Assembly (NCBI RefSeq): GCF_014058705.1
Contig: NZ_CP059692.1
Coordinates: 997,001-1,061,000 of the forward strand
Reading direction: 5' to 3'
Length of the DNA: 64,000 nucleotides
DNA from: Aureimonas mangrovi
Lineage (GTDB): Bacteria > Pseudomonadota > Alphaproteobacteria > Rhizobiales > Rhizobiaceae
Numbering within the stretch: the stretch's first letter is position 1; every line of letters begins with the position of its first letter. Both the position numbers and the translations under genes were made by a program. The notes under the pieces were generated by a model. That model searched no databases. It was not told where the DNA came from and saw nothing but the letters and a program-made list of their open reading frames with translations. This document shows, piece after piece, positions 54,426-62,942 of this stretch.

Positions 54426-54649
54426 TTATATTGCAATCGTTCGGTATGCACGAGTGCGAAAGTCGGTGCAGCAAGAGATCGGGCCGATCGGTGTCCGCGG
54501 CCGCATCGGTGGATTCAATCGACGTGTTGGGTCGGCCGCATTCCTTCCCCGGGGGCAGCGAAACCGCCTGCATCGCCCCCCGCAGTCCGTCCGAGACGGT
54601 TCACAGTTTGCTCGAACCGGTGGCGTTGCCGGCCTCACCATCGAAAGCT

Positions 54650-54793
54650 CAACGCTCGCTGCTCGACGAACTCCTCGGCGGAGGAACCTTCCCTCGCCGA
54701 AAGCCAGGATCATCGTCGAGGGCTGGCGCCGCCACTACAGCACCGTCTGCGCATTCCTCGCTCGGATACAGGCCATCGGCGCCCGAGGACTGA
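54650..54793 (+). pseudogene. IS3-family transposase (OrfB) C-terminal scrap
   Basis: LLDELLGGGTF and PSAHSSLGYRPSAPE are read in one frame and ARIIVEGWRRHYSTV in another. Together they spell the C-terminus of an IS3 OrfB (xRDELLNGExF ... IIExWRxHYNTxRPHSSLGYRPPAPE) with frameshifts. Nothing upstream of about 54650 was recognised. Bases 54426-54650 otherwise hold no gene I can see. Confidence 0.7.
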
Positions 54794-54810
54794 GGACCGG
54801 CACCTCCCGA

Positions 54811-55235
54811 AACGGCGCTGTTCACCGCTACTACGCCTGCTCAGCTTGTGCTCGCTCCGACAATGCCTCTTGCAAAGGCCGCTCGGTGCGCGCGGACTCC
54901 CTCGACGATTTCGTCGTCGAGCATCTACCGGAACAGCTGTTCACAACGGATCCTGCGGAAGTGCATCGGTGTTTTTCGCCTCGACCGTGAGCGCGCTTGG
55001 GCCGCACTCGATCGCGTCCGTACAAGGGTCATTCCCGCGATGCAGCTTCCGCCGGAAATCGTCGAGCGGTTCGGACGGCCCATGCGCGAGAACATCGCGA
55101 CAGGGGGGATCCTGTCCCGGAAGGCTTATCTGACGCTCTGTCATCGAGCGCGTGGAAGTTGACGACTATGCCGTTCGCATAACAGGCGACAAGGCGACGC
55201 TGGAGCAGGCCATAGCCGTAAAGGCTGCACCATCG
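54811..55235 (+). pseudogene. Serine recombinase C-terminal remnant
   Basis: Three frames carry consecutive parts of a resolvase-type large serine recombinase: GAVHRYYACSACARSDNASCKGR with LDDFVVEHL (zinc ribbon), PPEIVERFGRPMRENIATGG, and VEVDDYAVRITGDKATLEQA (terminal domain). Frameshifts join them and the catalytic domain is missing. It adjoins the attachment site and is either the relic of an older element or debris of the insertion. Confidence 0.75.
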
Positions 55236-55267
55236 GCGTGCACGGTGTTCGCAGTTATGTATGAAAA

Positions 55268-55317
55268 TGGCGCGCCCGAAAGGATTCGAACCTCTGACCC
55301 CCAGATTCGTAGTCTGG
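55268..55317 (-). tRNA. tRNA-Arg(ACG) 3' half (att site)
   Basis: The minus strand reads the anticodon stem-loop CCAGA-CTACGAA-TCTGG (anticodon ACG), then the T-arm AGAGG-TTCGAAT-CCTTT, acceptor CGGGCGC, G and CCA. The required 5' half (GCGCCCG acceptor, D-arm) is absent; the upstream sequence shares no such pairing. A tyrosine integrase uses such 3' halves as attB/attL core. The complete tRNA gene should lie at the other end of the element. Confidence 0.88.
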
Positions 55318-55444
55318 TATCACCGATACTGATTGACGTCCCTCTGCCGCCCTATTAACCCTGAAAGCCCTTAGTTAAAAGGGGTTTTCCTCCTAGGGGG
55401 ACGTTAGGTGCATGTCGATATGGTCGCTACGACGTCCCTGTGAG

Positions 55445-55464
55445 CTAGGTACAATCTAGGTACA
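55445..55464. repeat. Tandem CTAGGTACA repeats next to the integrase
   Basis: CTAGGTACA occurs at 55445-55453 and again at 55456-55464, spaced 11 bases, just before the integrase ATG at 55476. Such repeats may be arm-type integrase or excisionase sites. The rest of the 55318-55444 gap holds an AG-rich tract and CCTAGGGGG but no gene. Confidence 0.4.
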
Positions 55465-55475
55465 GGTGCAATCCA

Positions 55476-56981
55476 ATGGCATCGAAGTCCGTAACTCTTG
55501 CTGGCCGCCATGTGGTCGAGGCGCTAGCGCTGGCCGACGTCGGAACCACATCTCTTATGGACTGGACCGATACGCGCGAAGTCGGTCTGCGCATCCGGGT
55601 CAGGGGGCGACGGGCCGTGTGGCTGCTGAAATTTCGGACGTCATCGCTCACACTTGGTCCGGCAAGTCGGTGGAACGTGCGGGAGGCGCGCGAGCTTGCA
55701 TCCCAAGCGCGAGGAATGCTTCGCTCGGATATCGATCCTCGGCCTTGGCTCGACGCCCGCATGGCCGGAGCGGAAGCCGAGGAGGCGGAAGCTGTGGTTC
55801 TTCGTCGGCGGGGACGCGAGGCGAGCGAATGGACTGTTAAGGAGGTTGTCCGGCGATACGTTGACGAGCACCTGAAAGCCGGCCGCGTCGTCCGGGGAGA
55901 GCGTCGCCCCCCGTCCTCCCGGTCTGTGAGGGACGTCGAGACTTCGGTGCTCGGTGCCGACACGTTCGCCCCGATCGCGGAGCTTCTCGCTCGCGAATTC
56001 GATGCGCGGGACCTCGAACGCTATCGGGATGATGTTCTAGCCCGCAACGGCGGCTCGACCTCCCGCCGGACGCTTGCCAACGTCAAGGCTGCGCTGTCAT
56101 GGGCGAAGAGACACCACGGCTCCGCATCCGGCCTCGGCGACGTGACTGGATGGTGGCGTGACGTCAACGCTACCTATACGGAGCGAGTACGATCGCGAAT
56201 GCCATCCGTGCGCGACATCGGTCTCACGCTTGCGATCGCCGACGCGTTCGAGCGCATGCCCGGTCGCGCGATCGCTGCACGTGCCGGTCGCATGCACGTC
56301 CTAGCCCTGAAATTCCTCGTCCTGACTGCGCAGCGTCGGGAGACGGTCTGCACGATACGCCGCGAACAGGTTATCGCCGACGAGCGCGGCGACCGGGAGG
56401 GGTGGGGCATCCTCTACGTCCCTCCGGCGCGCATGAAGGGGCGTCGGGCGCATACGATTCCATTGTCCCCTGACGCGATGTCCGTCGTCTGGGAAGCGAT
56501 CGAACTTGGGGGAGATTCCGAACACCTGTTTCCAGCTCGGCGTTCTGCGCAAGACGGCGCGGATGTTCCTATCGCACCGGCAGCGCTCAACCGACGACTC
56601 GCGCAACTTCGGGGTGCCGATCCGTTCGGGCGGAAGCTCAAGAGCCCGAATCTGCTGCGAGAGGTCGGTGTCCGAACTGAGGACTGGTCTCCTCACGACA
56701 TTCGGCGGACGTTCGCGACGGAGATCGAGGACGCGACGACCCGCGGAGACGCCGTGTCCGCAGTTCTGGATCACTCGCAGAGCGGTGCGCGTTTCGTGGA
56801 CGGGGTCAGCGTTCCGGACGCGGCGGCGATCACGCGTATCGCGTATTCGCAGGCGCAGCGCCTGCCGCTGAAGCGGATTGCGCTTGAGCCGTGGTCTCAC
56901 CTCGTCACCCGTGCAATCGGGGATGCGGCTCCAGACGTTTTCAGGTTACAGCGTCAGATCGGCTACGGACCTCGGAGCTGA
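55476..56981 (+). CDS. Tyrosine integrase of the element
   Basis: The protein has 501 residues, longer than usual. The catalytic domain shows the first Arg in LTAQRRETVCTIRREQV near residue 290, Lys in ARMKGRRAHTIPL near 325, the H-x2-R in SPHDIRRTFATEIE near 410, and LDHS further on. The Tyr is in AITRIAYSQAQRLPLKRI near 460. N-terminal core-binding helices precede. It recombines the tRNA-Arg half with the element end. It sits beside the att site in the usual orientation, reading into the element. Confidence 0.9.
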   Translation: MASKSVTLAGRHVVEALALADVGTTSLMDWTDTREVGLRIRVRGRRAVWLLKFRTSSLTLGPASRWNVREARELASQARGMLRSDIDPRPWLDARMAGAEAEEAEAVVLRRRGREASEWTVKEVVRRYVDEHLKAGRVVRGERRPPSSRSVRDVETSVLGADTFAPIAELLAREFDARDLERYRDDVLARNGGSTSRRTLANVKAALSWAKRHHGSASGLGDVTGWWRDVNATYTERVRSRMPSVRDIGLTLAIADAFERMPGRAIAARAGRMHVLALKFLVLTAQRRETVCTIRREQVIADERGDREGWGILYVPPARMKGRRAHTIPLSPDAMSVVWEAIELGGDSEHLFPARRSAQDGADVPIAPAALNRRLAQLRGADPFGRKLKSPNLLREVGVRTEDWSPHDIRRTFATEIEDATTRGDAVSAVLDHSQSGARFVDGVSVPDAAAITRIAYSQAQRLPLKRIALEPWSHLVTRAIGDAAPDVFRLQRQIGYGPRS

Positions 56982-57063
56982 GTTGATCAGGTTTCGCCTA
57001 CGCCGGAACCCTTCGCGCGTGTTCGTGGCCTGGATGCAAGTGGATCGCGTTCGAGCACCTGAA

Positions 57064-58458
57064 TCATTCCCACCCACGCATGGCCGGGGCTGCAAGGACT
57101 AGAAGCGTGAAAACCCAAGCCGCAACGCAGAATGCCTTGCGCGTGTATCGTCGCGTCTCGTTGTATAGTCGCACTGCTTCAATCACAGGGGACATCGCGA
57201 GGGTTCGGTAATCTGCGCGTGTGAGGCTTTGGTGCAGCCGTGCGTGCCATCGCCGGAGGTGCCGCAGATCGGCGATCAACGAGCGCGTAGCGACGACTTC
57301 GTTCATCTTCAATCCGCACCACGTGACGAACAGAACTACCGTGCAGAAGGCGAGGGTGGCGATCGCCGAGCCCTCCGTACCAGCCAGAGTGGCGACGCGA
57401 ACACCCAGCCCAGCGGCGAGCACTCCAAGCCCTCCAATGAATGCCTGAGACATTCGGTTGGTGCGCGCAACGATCTTGTCCACGTCCTCCGCAACGCCCT
57501 TCCGCACCTCAGTCATCGTCTTTAGAAGCTCTGCGGATTTCGATGTGACGAAAACGCGGTACTCGGTCCTGGCGCCGATCAACGCTTCCTTCAGATGCGG
57601 TGAGATCGCTCTCCACCAGCTCGTATCGTCTTGGTCGGAGACCAGCGGTTCCAAGCGGCGCACAAGCATCTGATGACGAGCTTCGGCATCGCGCGAAGGG
57701 ATAAGAAGCCATCCTACGGTCTCCCGCAGCATTTCGAACTGAGCGGTGGTGACCCCTTCTGGCGTAGGTGCTTTGAAGACCCGCTTCCGGAGGCCATTCA
57801 GGACGACGCGGAGGGCTCCGATCGAATCGGTTTCTACCTCGCTTGCCACCGCAAGCATGAGGCGGGCTGCGGCGGCATCCATCCAAGCGATCGTGAAGTC
57901 GCTGCCTGCTGGGGCTGTGTTCGGCAGCCACCTGTAGAGGTCGCGCGGCATCTTGCCGCCCGAAAGATCGCGGACCAAACCCCGACGGATGTCGATGACG
58001 GCATCAGAGTGGGTGACCTCGTAGGATGCGTCCGTACTTGGGACGGCACCATCCCAAGAGCGAATCCAACGGTCGCCCGCCTGGAAGTCATCGAAGTCAG
58101 CCAGCACGAACACCACGTCAGCGTGGTCGACCGGCTCCTTCTCGAAGTTCTCGATCGCAGCAAGAGCACTTAGGAAGAATACTCTCCTTCCCGCGTTCGG
58201 CTTCCGAAGTTGGATATTGATATCATTCGGTAGCGGTCGCTCCGCGGAATCTTCGAACGGAACGAGTTCATACTCGCCATCCCGAATTTCGATGGACCAT
58301 CCAGCGTCTGTCGCGAACGCATGCGCCTCTCTTAGAGCCTCGAATTCACCGCGAAGAGAGGCGCCGGCGTAGCGCCAGATCGAAGCGTCCTCGAACGTAC
58401 CCTCACCGGCCGGGTGGAGATCAGCCAGTGACCTTAGGGAGGGTCTCGGTCTCATCAT
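57064..58458 (-). CDS. Membrane-anchored protein of unknown function, cargo gene 1
   Basis: The protein has 464 residues. I do not recognise its family. Residues 1-340 are soluble, with RRVFFLSALAAIENFEKEPVDHADVVFVLADFDDF near 95 and a helical charged stretch with EVRKGVAEDVDKIVARTN. Near residues 345-395 two hydrophobic segments (FIGGLGVLAAGLGVRVATL, ATLAFCTVVLFVTWCGLK) follow, and the C-terminus has another (AFCVAAWVFTLLVLAAP), so the tail is in the membrane. Its start overlaps the end of the NA37-like gene by 38 bases, so the two are one unit. Confidence 0.75.
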   Translation of the reverse strand: MMRPRPSLRSLADLHPAGEGTFEDASIWRYAGASLRGEFEALREAHAFATDAGWSIEIRDGEYELVPFEDSAERPLPNDINIQLRKPNAGRRVFFLSALAAIENFEKEPVDHADVVFVLADFDDFQAGDRWIRSWDGAVPSTDASYEVTHSDAVIDIRRGLVRDLSGGKMPRDLYRWLPNTAPAGSDFTIAWMDAAAARLMLAVASEVETDSIGALRVVLNGLRKRVFKAPTPEGVTTAQFEMLRETVGWLLIPSRDAEARHQMLVRRLEPLVSDQDDTSWWRAISPHLKEALIGARTEYRVFVTSKSAELLKTMTEVRKGVAEDVDKIVARTNRMSQAFIGGLGVLAAGLGVRVATLAGTEGSAIATLAFCTVVLFVTWCGLKMNEVVATRSLIADLRHLRRWHARLHQSLTRADYRTLAMSPVIEAVRLYNETRRYTRKAFCVAAWVFTLLVLAAPAMRGWE

Positions 58459-59527
58459 CCTGCACCAGCTTCGTCGTCTTCAGCGTGATCGTTGCCGACC
58501 CGTTATCAGCGCGTACGACATTCACGATCCCATCCTTCTCATGCTCCTCACGAAACCAAAGCGCGAAGCCTTCCTTTGCAACGAGCCGCTTATATTCTCT
58601 CTTCGGTAACGCCTTCCTGTCGAATTCAAACGACTCTGTTGCGATTGCGCGGTTGGCTAGTTCGCGGCCGAAGGTTTTCAACACGGCGTCTCTCCCAAGG
58701 CCGTCGATACCGCCTGCGATCGCCCCCCATAGCTCTTCCGGGTTGTCACTATCGAACCCATTCAGTCGTTCGAAGGTCTCACGCAGGCATCGGGTAGGAG
58801 CTCTGGCTACCTCAAGAGGCATGAGTTCCTTGTGCTTCTCGATCGTAGCCTTCGCTGCGGCAAAGAGCTTTCCGGTCAAGTCCTCTTTCGCGAACGTTCG
58901 ACGGATATCGAGGAAATTCTCGAAATGCTGGGTAGCGTCTCGATATCTCGAAGAGGATCGGTCGATCACCAGGACACGATGACGGCGCCGATCAGGGTCG
59001 GTATGCGTGGGGTCCCCTAAGCGGATCACGACGGACTTCTGCATTGCCTTCCGGTCCTGCGAGAAGTTCTGCATCACGCTTTCCATAAGCGGCTTAGGGT
59101 CCGCGCCGTCTTTGGCCTCCAGGCTGTATGTGATCACAGCGTGATGGTCGAACTTGATCAACGCTGCAAGGGTGGTTTCGCTGGTTCTCATGGCGAGCAG
59201 CATGAGCGCGCCGGCCGCCATACGGTTGTCTCCCTTCACCTTGTCCTTGAAGCGCCGTGCTAAGCTCCGAGAGGTCTCGAGGAAGCCGTCTACGCCGCCG
59301 GGCTCAGGCTTCGCTAAAGCTGATGCAACCAGCGTCGGAATCCCGGACCCATCACTGAAGTCGTAGGAAGCACCTCGAAGGGTGTCTCGCACCCGCTTCA
59401 CGAAGAACTCGGGGAACTGTGGCGGAACTGCCTCCGCCAGGAACAGCGGGTCGGGGCTATCAGGGCGGACTACATGGAAGATCATACGGTCGATCGAAAG
59501 GGTGTCGATCTCGTCAGCGCTCAGCAT
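58421..59527 (-). CDS. Nucleoid-associated-protein-like (NA37/YejK family), cargo gene 2
   Basis: The protein has 368 residues from ATG 59527, which has a perfect GGAGG site; codons further upstream are not needed. LSIDRMIFHVV, FVKRVRDTLRGASYDFSDGSGIP and AALIKFDHHAVITYSL are like the N-terminal and middle blocks of NA37 (PF04245) nucleoid-associated proteins. The match is by eye and incomplete. No membrane spans. Transcribed first in the pair, before the membrane protein. DNA-binding is inferred from family. Confidence 0.6.
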   Translation of the reverse strand: MLSADEIDTLSIDRMIFHVVRPDSPDPLFLAEAVPPQFPEFFVKRVRDTLRGASYDFSDGSGIPTLVASALAKPEPGGVDGFLETSRSLARRFKDKVKGDNRMAAGALMLLAMRTSETTLAALIKFDHHAVITYSLEAKDGADPKPLMESVMQNFSQDRKAMQKSVVIRLGDPTHTDPDRRRHRVLVIDRSSSRYRDATQHFENFLDIRRTFAKEDLTGKLFAAAKATIEKHKELMPLEVARAPTRCLRETFERLNGFDSDNPEELWGAIAGGIDGLGRDAVLKTFGRELANRAIATESFEFDRKALPKREYKRLVAKEGFALWFREEHEKDGIVNVVRADNGSATITLKTTKLVQDDETETLPKVTG

Positions 59528-59955
59528 GAATCCTCCGACCTGAGTTGCGTAGAATCGTGTAGCAAGCGGTAGTTGAAACTCCAAACGCGGAAGGTTCGGT
59601 CGTCAGTGAAGTCTCCTCACGGTGCACCTGAAAGCTGCTGACGCTGTGGCACGCCGGGCCCCCCGGACTGCCATTGGCATCGGGATGTTGCGGCAAGCGC
59701 AGTGCATGGAAGCAGCTCGCCATGACTTCACCGAGCCGCAGGCCGTCCAGGGGCGGGGCGAGCGACCCGACCCGGCGCTCCGGGCGTCGTTCCGGGATAG
59801 GCGAGGGAAACCCCGCGCGGCCTCTCCGGGTGACCGAAACCCTGCCGGGAGGTCGCGACCGCGCTGAAAACGTCTCCGTGTTTGCCCGTACAGCGCGTCC
59901 AGCGACCTTCCCCGATACAAAGGTCGCCAGGAAAAGAGGATCACGAGAGAGGACG
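59528..59955. other. 428 bases with no recognised gene
   Basis: Frames here are short or shadow the next gene and none encodes a recognised domain. It would contain the promoter for the cargo pair, which begins at 59527, and the 3' end of the relaxase-associated gene at 59956. No repeat of note was seen. Confidence 0.4.
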
Positions 59956-60429
59956 CTAGAGCCCTTGGAGAGAACGCCGGCCGTCCCCTCGACGGGCAAA
60001 CCGGGCGGCGAGAGGGATGTCGGTCGGCACCGCCCCCTTGCTGACTGCAGACCGAATGCGACGTCCCTTCCGGGTCCACGTGTCCAGCGTCCGGGAAGGG
60101 TGCCGGTGCACATCCAGCCGCAGGCGCGACCACGCCGACAGGTCGTCCCCGACCGTCACGAAGTACGCCTGCAGGTCCCGGTCGGAGGCGATGCGGAGGT
60201 CGCGGCCGAGCCATCGACACCACGGCTCGCCGTCCGTCCGGAGTTGGCGAGCCTGTTTCGTCGCAGCGGCTTCGACGGCACCGGCCTCGCGCCACCATGC
60301 AGCGGAGTTGCCAGCCTCGTCCTCCGGCTCGATGTAGGCGACGACAGCCCACTCGGCAGCCGGCCGGCCAGCGGCCCGCCGGCGAGCGTACCGCTTGAGC
60401 GCGCGGACGAAATCGGGGTCGGCGGTCAT
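59956..60429 (-). CDS. Hypothetical protein coupled to the relaxase
   Basis: The protein has 157 residues with no recognised domain. It is rich in Arg/Ala/Asp with no membrane span. Its ATG overlaps the relaxase TGA by four bases, showing translational coupling. A role in the relaxosome or element transfer is only inferred from position. Confidence 0.6.
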   Translation of the reverse strand: MTADPDFVRALKRYARRRAAGRPAAEWAVVAYIEPEDEAGNSAAWWREAGAVEAAATKQARQLRTDGEPWCRWLGRDLRIASDRDLQAYFVTVGDDLSAWSRLRLDVHRHPSRTLDTWTRKGRRIRSAVSKGAVPTDIPLAARFARRGDGRRSLQGL

Positions 60430-62258
60430 GCCGTCAGCCCCGGTGCCGGTGCGACGGGAGCCGGGGCGGCTTCTGGCGTCGGCGAGGTCGGCTTGAGTGT
60501 CGCCGCAGTCGGGTCGCGGGCGAGATCATCGGCACCCATGCGCCGGAACGCGGGCAGCGCCGACAGCACCTCGTCGCGGTCGGCACGTAGGAGGTCGGCT
60601 CGCTGCTCGTCATCTAGGTGCCCGCTGACGAAAGCGCGGAGATCGTCGGGGAGCCGGCCGAGCGCGGCTACGTCGCCGGCAGCAGCCGCCAGCACGTCGT
60701 CGGCATCCAGCGCAGCGGATCGGACAGCGCGCAGGACGTCGGCCTCGCAGGCGGCGAGCGCGTTCGCAGCCTGCCAGGCGGCGAGCGCGGCCGGTGACGG
60801 CTCGACGCCATCCAGCGTCACGCCCTGTCGCTGGCACTCGGCCCACAGGCGGTCGGTCACTTCCTGCGACCAAGGGCCGTCGAGCGCGAGGCGTCCGCCC
60901 CAGTCCTCACGCGCCTTCGACGCGAGGGCGCGCAGGGTCTCGTCGGAGACAGGTCCGTGCACGTCGAGAGAGTCGCCGCGATCGACGATCCGGGAAGCGC
61001 CCACGCCGACGACGATGCCGGCCGGGGACTCCGTGACAGCCTCGTAGCCTCGACGCCGCCAGCGGTCGGCGAGGCTGATGGCCTCGGCCTCGGGAAGCGC
61101 AGCGGATCGGCGGGGAGCGCCTGGGCGACGGGAGGCGGCGCGGCGCTCTAGGCGTTCGATCGCGTGGCCGGTGTCGTCGCCAAGCGACGTCGCCAGCGCG
61201 TCGGCGACATCGGAGCGCGGCCCCCATGTCCTCACGAGCCGAGCGCGCGGGTCGTGCTCGACCCACGAGCCGTCTCGCAGCAAGACGCGCGTCCGGAACC
61301 GGTCGCGGACATCAACCATGTAGACCGATGCGGCAAGGGACGTCGGCAGGGCCGAGTCTGGGTATCGATCGCGCAAGAGCCCGAGCCTGTAGTCCTGCTG
61401 TCGGGTGGAGGAGGTCGTGCGCGGGAATCCGCGGGCGGTCAGGGCCATGTGCATCTCCAGGTTGGTCAGTTCTGTTTCGGCTTTCCGTGCCTCACGCTGG
61501 CGGATCACGGCCTCGGTTCGACGATCGTGCCGGCGACGCCGGGAAGCTGCAGCTTTGCGATCCTCGCCGATAGGCGGTTCCGGCGTCCGGGGGTCGCCGC
61601 GCGCGAGGTACGATCGGTGGTCGGCGCGGCGGCGGCTACCAGCCGCGCGGAGGTGTGCGTTCATCACCGTTGCGACCCGCTCGCGCTCGCGCTTGAGGGC
61701 GTCGCCGCGCGCGCCGCCGCCGTGGCTTCCGCCAGACGTCAGGAGCGCAGCGACGGCGGCGTTCCGGGTCGCGGCGAAACCGTTCTCCGTTTGACGGTCA
61801 AACCTGCGTGTCGTGATCAGGAGGTGAGCGTGGGGCTGCTCGCCGCCGTCGCCGGCCTTCGGCGTATGCACAGCGACGTCTACGGCTGCACCGGCCGCGA
61901 GGTACGGTGCGGCGACGTCAGCAAGGAACGCCCCCCATCGATCGCGCGGAAGATCGCGGGGAATGGCAACCTGGAGTTCGCGGGCGGTTTGCGCGTCGCG
62001 CCGTTTCTCGGCGAGCTCGACGCGCGACCAAAGGGCCTCGCGATCCTGCGCCCAGTCGGGGGCGCCGATCGGAAGCATCACGAAGGAATCCGTTACGTGG
62101 CGCTTGCGCGAATAGTCCCATGTCTGGCCGGTGCGAGCGTCGGTCAGGCGCGCTGCGGCACGATAGGCTGCGGCGGCGACAGCGGACTTGCCGCGGCTGC
62201 GCTGGATAACCGACGCGCGGACATGGCATAGCGCCTCATGGTCCGGGAGGGACGTCAC
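60426..62258 (-). CDS. MobA/MobL relaxase (MOBQ type)
   Basis: The protein is 610 residues from a GTG that overlaps the upstream TGA. The N-terminal relaxase domain shows HVRASVIQRSRGKSAVAAAAYRAAARLTD (with the nucleophile Tyr), GQTWDYSRK, ARELQVAIPRDLPRDRWGAFLADVAAPYL and the histidine motif GGEQPHAHLLITTRRFD. This is the MobA/MobL family that nicks oriT. The last 300 residues are helical with no helicase domain seen. It lies next to the candidate oriT at 62461. Confidence 0.92.
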   Translation of the reverse strand: MTSLPDHEALCHVRASVIQRSRGKSAVAAAAYRAAARLTDARTGQTWDYSRKRHVTDSFVMLPIGAPDWAQDREALWSRVELAEKRRDAQTARELQVAIPRDLPRDRWGAFLADVAAPYLAAGAAVDVAVHTPKAGDGGEQPHAHLLITTRRFDRQTENGFAATRNAAVAALLTSGGSHGGGARGDALKRERERVATVMNAHLRAAGSRRRADHRSYLARGDPRTPEPPIGEDRKAAASRRRRHDRRTEAVIRQREARKAETELTNLEMHMALTARGFPRTTSSTRQQDYRLGLLRDRYPDSALPTSLAASVYMVDVRDRFRTRVLLRDGSWVEHDPRARLVRTWGPRSDVADALATSLGDDTGHAIERLERRAASRRPGAPRRSAALPEAEAISLADRWRRRGYEAVTESPAGIVVGVGASRIVDRGDSLDVHGPVSDETLRALASKAREDWGGRLALDGPWSQEVTDRLWAECQRQGVTLDGVEPSPAALAAWQAANALAACEADVLRAVRSAALDADDVLAAAAGDVAALGRLPDDLRAFVSGHLDDEQRADLLRADRDEVLSALPAFRRMGADDLARDPTAATLKPTSPTPEAAPAPVAPAPGLTA

Positions 62259-62452
62259 GCAGTGCGGTCGTCCGTGTCAGAGCCAGCCGCAAGCCGCGCT
62301 TCTGCCCAAGCGAGACACGCTGCGTGGAAGTAGCGATCGATCGCAGCGCGCTCGACCGGGTGAGTGCGCCGACACGAAGCGTCTTCGCGGACCACGTAGG
62401 CGTCCCTCGCCGCTCGCCACGCAGCACGCTCGGCCATGGCCAGTGTACCCAT
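62255..62452 (-). CDS. Small hypothetical protein ahead of the relaxase
   Basis: The protein has 65 residues from ATG 62452 with GGGAGAG upstream: MGTLAMAERAAWRAARDAY is a helical start, and there is no known domain. It overlaps the relaxase start by four bases, so it is likely a relaxase accessory or a short leader gene. The frame continues upstream but lacks a good start. Confidence 0.6.
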   Translation of the reverse strand: MGTLAMAERAAWRAARDAYVVREDASCRRTHPVERAAIDRYFHAACLAWAEARLAAGSDTDDRTA

Positions 62453-62460
62453 GCTGATCT

Positions 62461-62526
62461 CTCCCTGCCTCAGGCGGGAGGCCCCGCAGGGAGCGATGTC
62501 ACGCAGTGACATATAATCGCGCCCTT
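62461..62526. other. Candidate origin of transfer (oriT)
   Basis: Three parts support this call. CTCCCTGC/GCAGGGAG inverted repeats sit at 62461-62468 and 62486-62493. ATGTCAC-GCA-GTGACAT is a perfect hairpin at 62496-62512. Then TATAATCGCGCCCTT lies at 62512-62526. The last resembles the nic region of MOBQ oriT (TATAATTGCGCCCTT in Ti-type, and TAAGTGCGCCCT in RSF1010, as I recall). It sits between the divergent relaxase and mobilization genes. The nick should lie at or next to the GCGCCCT core. Confidence 0.75.
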
Positions 62527-62669
62527 CGGGGAGGCTCCGCCGATCTCGATATGTTCCGCCGGTCGTTTGCGGGCCGCAAGCCGGTGACGGACACTGTTTG
62601 TTCCGGGGCCGGCTGTCGGCTCCGCCGGGGCCGCGATCGATCGCCCCCGGAAGCGGAGGGAGGCACACC

Positions 62670-62942
62670 GTGGACCTGACCAAACTCGAACAGCGGCGCG
62701 CTTCGCTGGAGGGGAAGCTCGCGAGCGCGAACGCGGCGCTCAAGCAGGCGCAACGGCGCGACGACACGCGGCGGAAAGTGGTCGTCGGTGCCGCGCTACT
62801 CGCGGCCGTCCAGAGCGGCCGGTTGGACGCGAAGATTATCGCGTTCCTCGCCGCCCGGATGCCCGAGCGGGACCGGGCGCTCGTCGCCGATCTCCTGCCA
62901 CCGGTCGCGGCCGGTGAGACCGACCGGGAGCCACGCGCATGA
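62670..62942 (+). CDS. Small mobilization protein (MobC/TraC-like)
   Basis: The protein has 90 residues from GTG 62670 with GGAGGGAGG upstream. It is a coiled-coil-type helix: LEQRRASLEGKLASANAALKQAQRRDDTRRKVVVGAALLAAV, the RRDDTRRKxxVGAALL part being a block found in small plasmid transfer proteins that help the relaxase at oriT. Its TGA overlaps the ATG of the TraY-type gene, so they are one operon. Confidence 0.75.
   Translation: MDLTKLEQRRASLEGKLASANAALKQAQRRDDTRRKVVVGAALLAAVQSGRLDAKIIAFLAARMPERDRALVADLLPPVAAGETDREPRA

Noticed and set aside
54454-54990. A 178-residue open frame as an intact gene
   Set aside because: It joins unrelated scraps of an IS3 transposase and a recombinase zinc ribbon; frameshifts show decay.
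55261-55358. An intact tRNA gene
   Set aside because: No 5' acceptor strand or D-arm can be paired; only the 3' half is present.
59674-61047. A 457-residue plus-strand frame
   Set aside because: Antisense to the relaxase and its neighbour, with low-complexity Ala/Arg/Ser and no domain.
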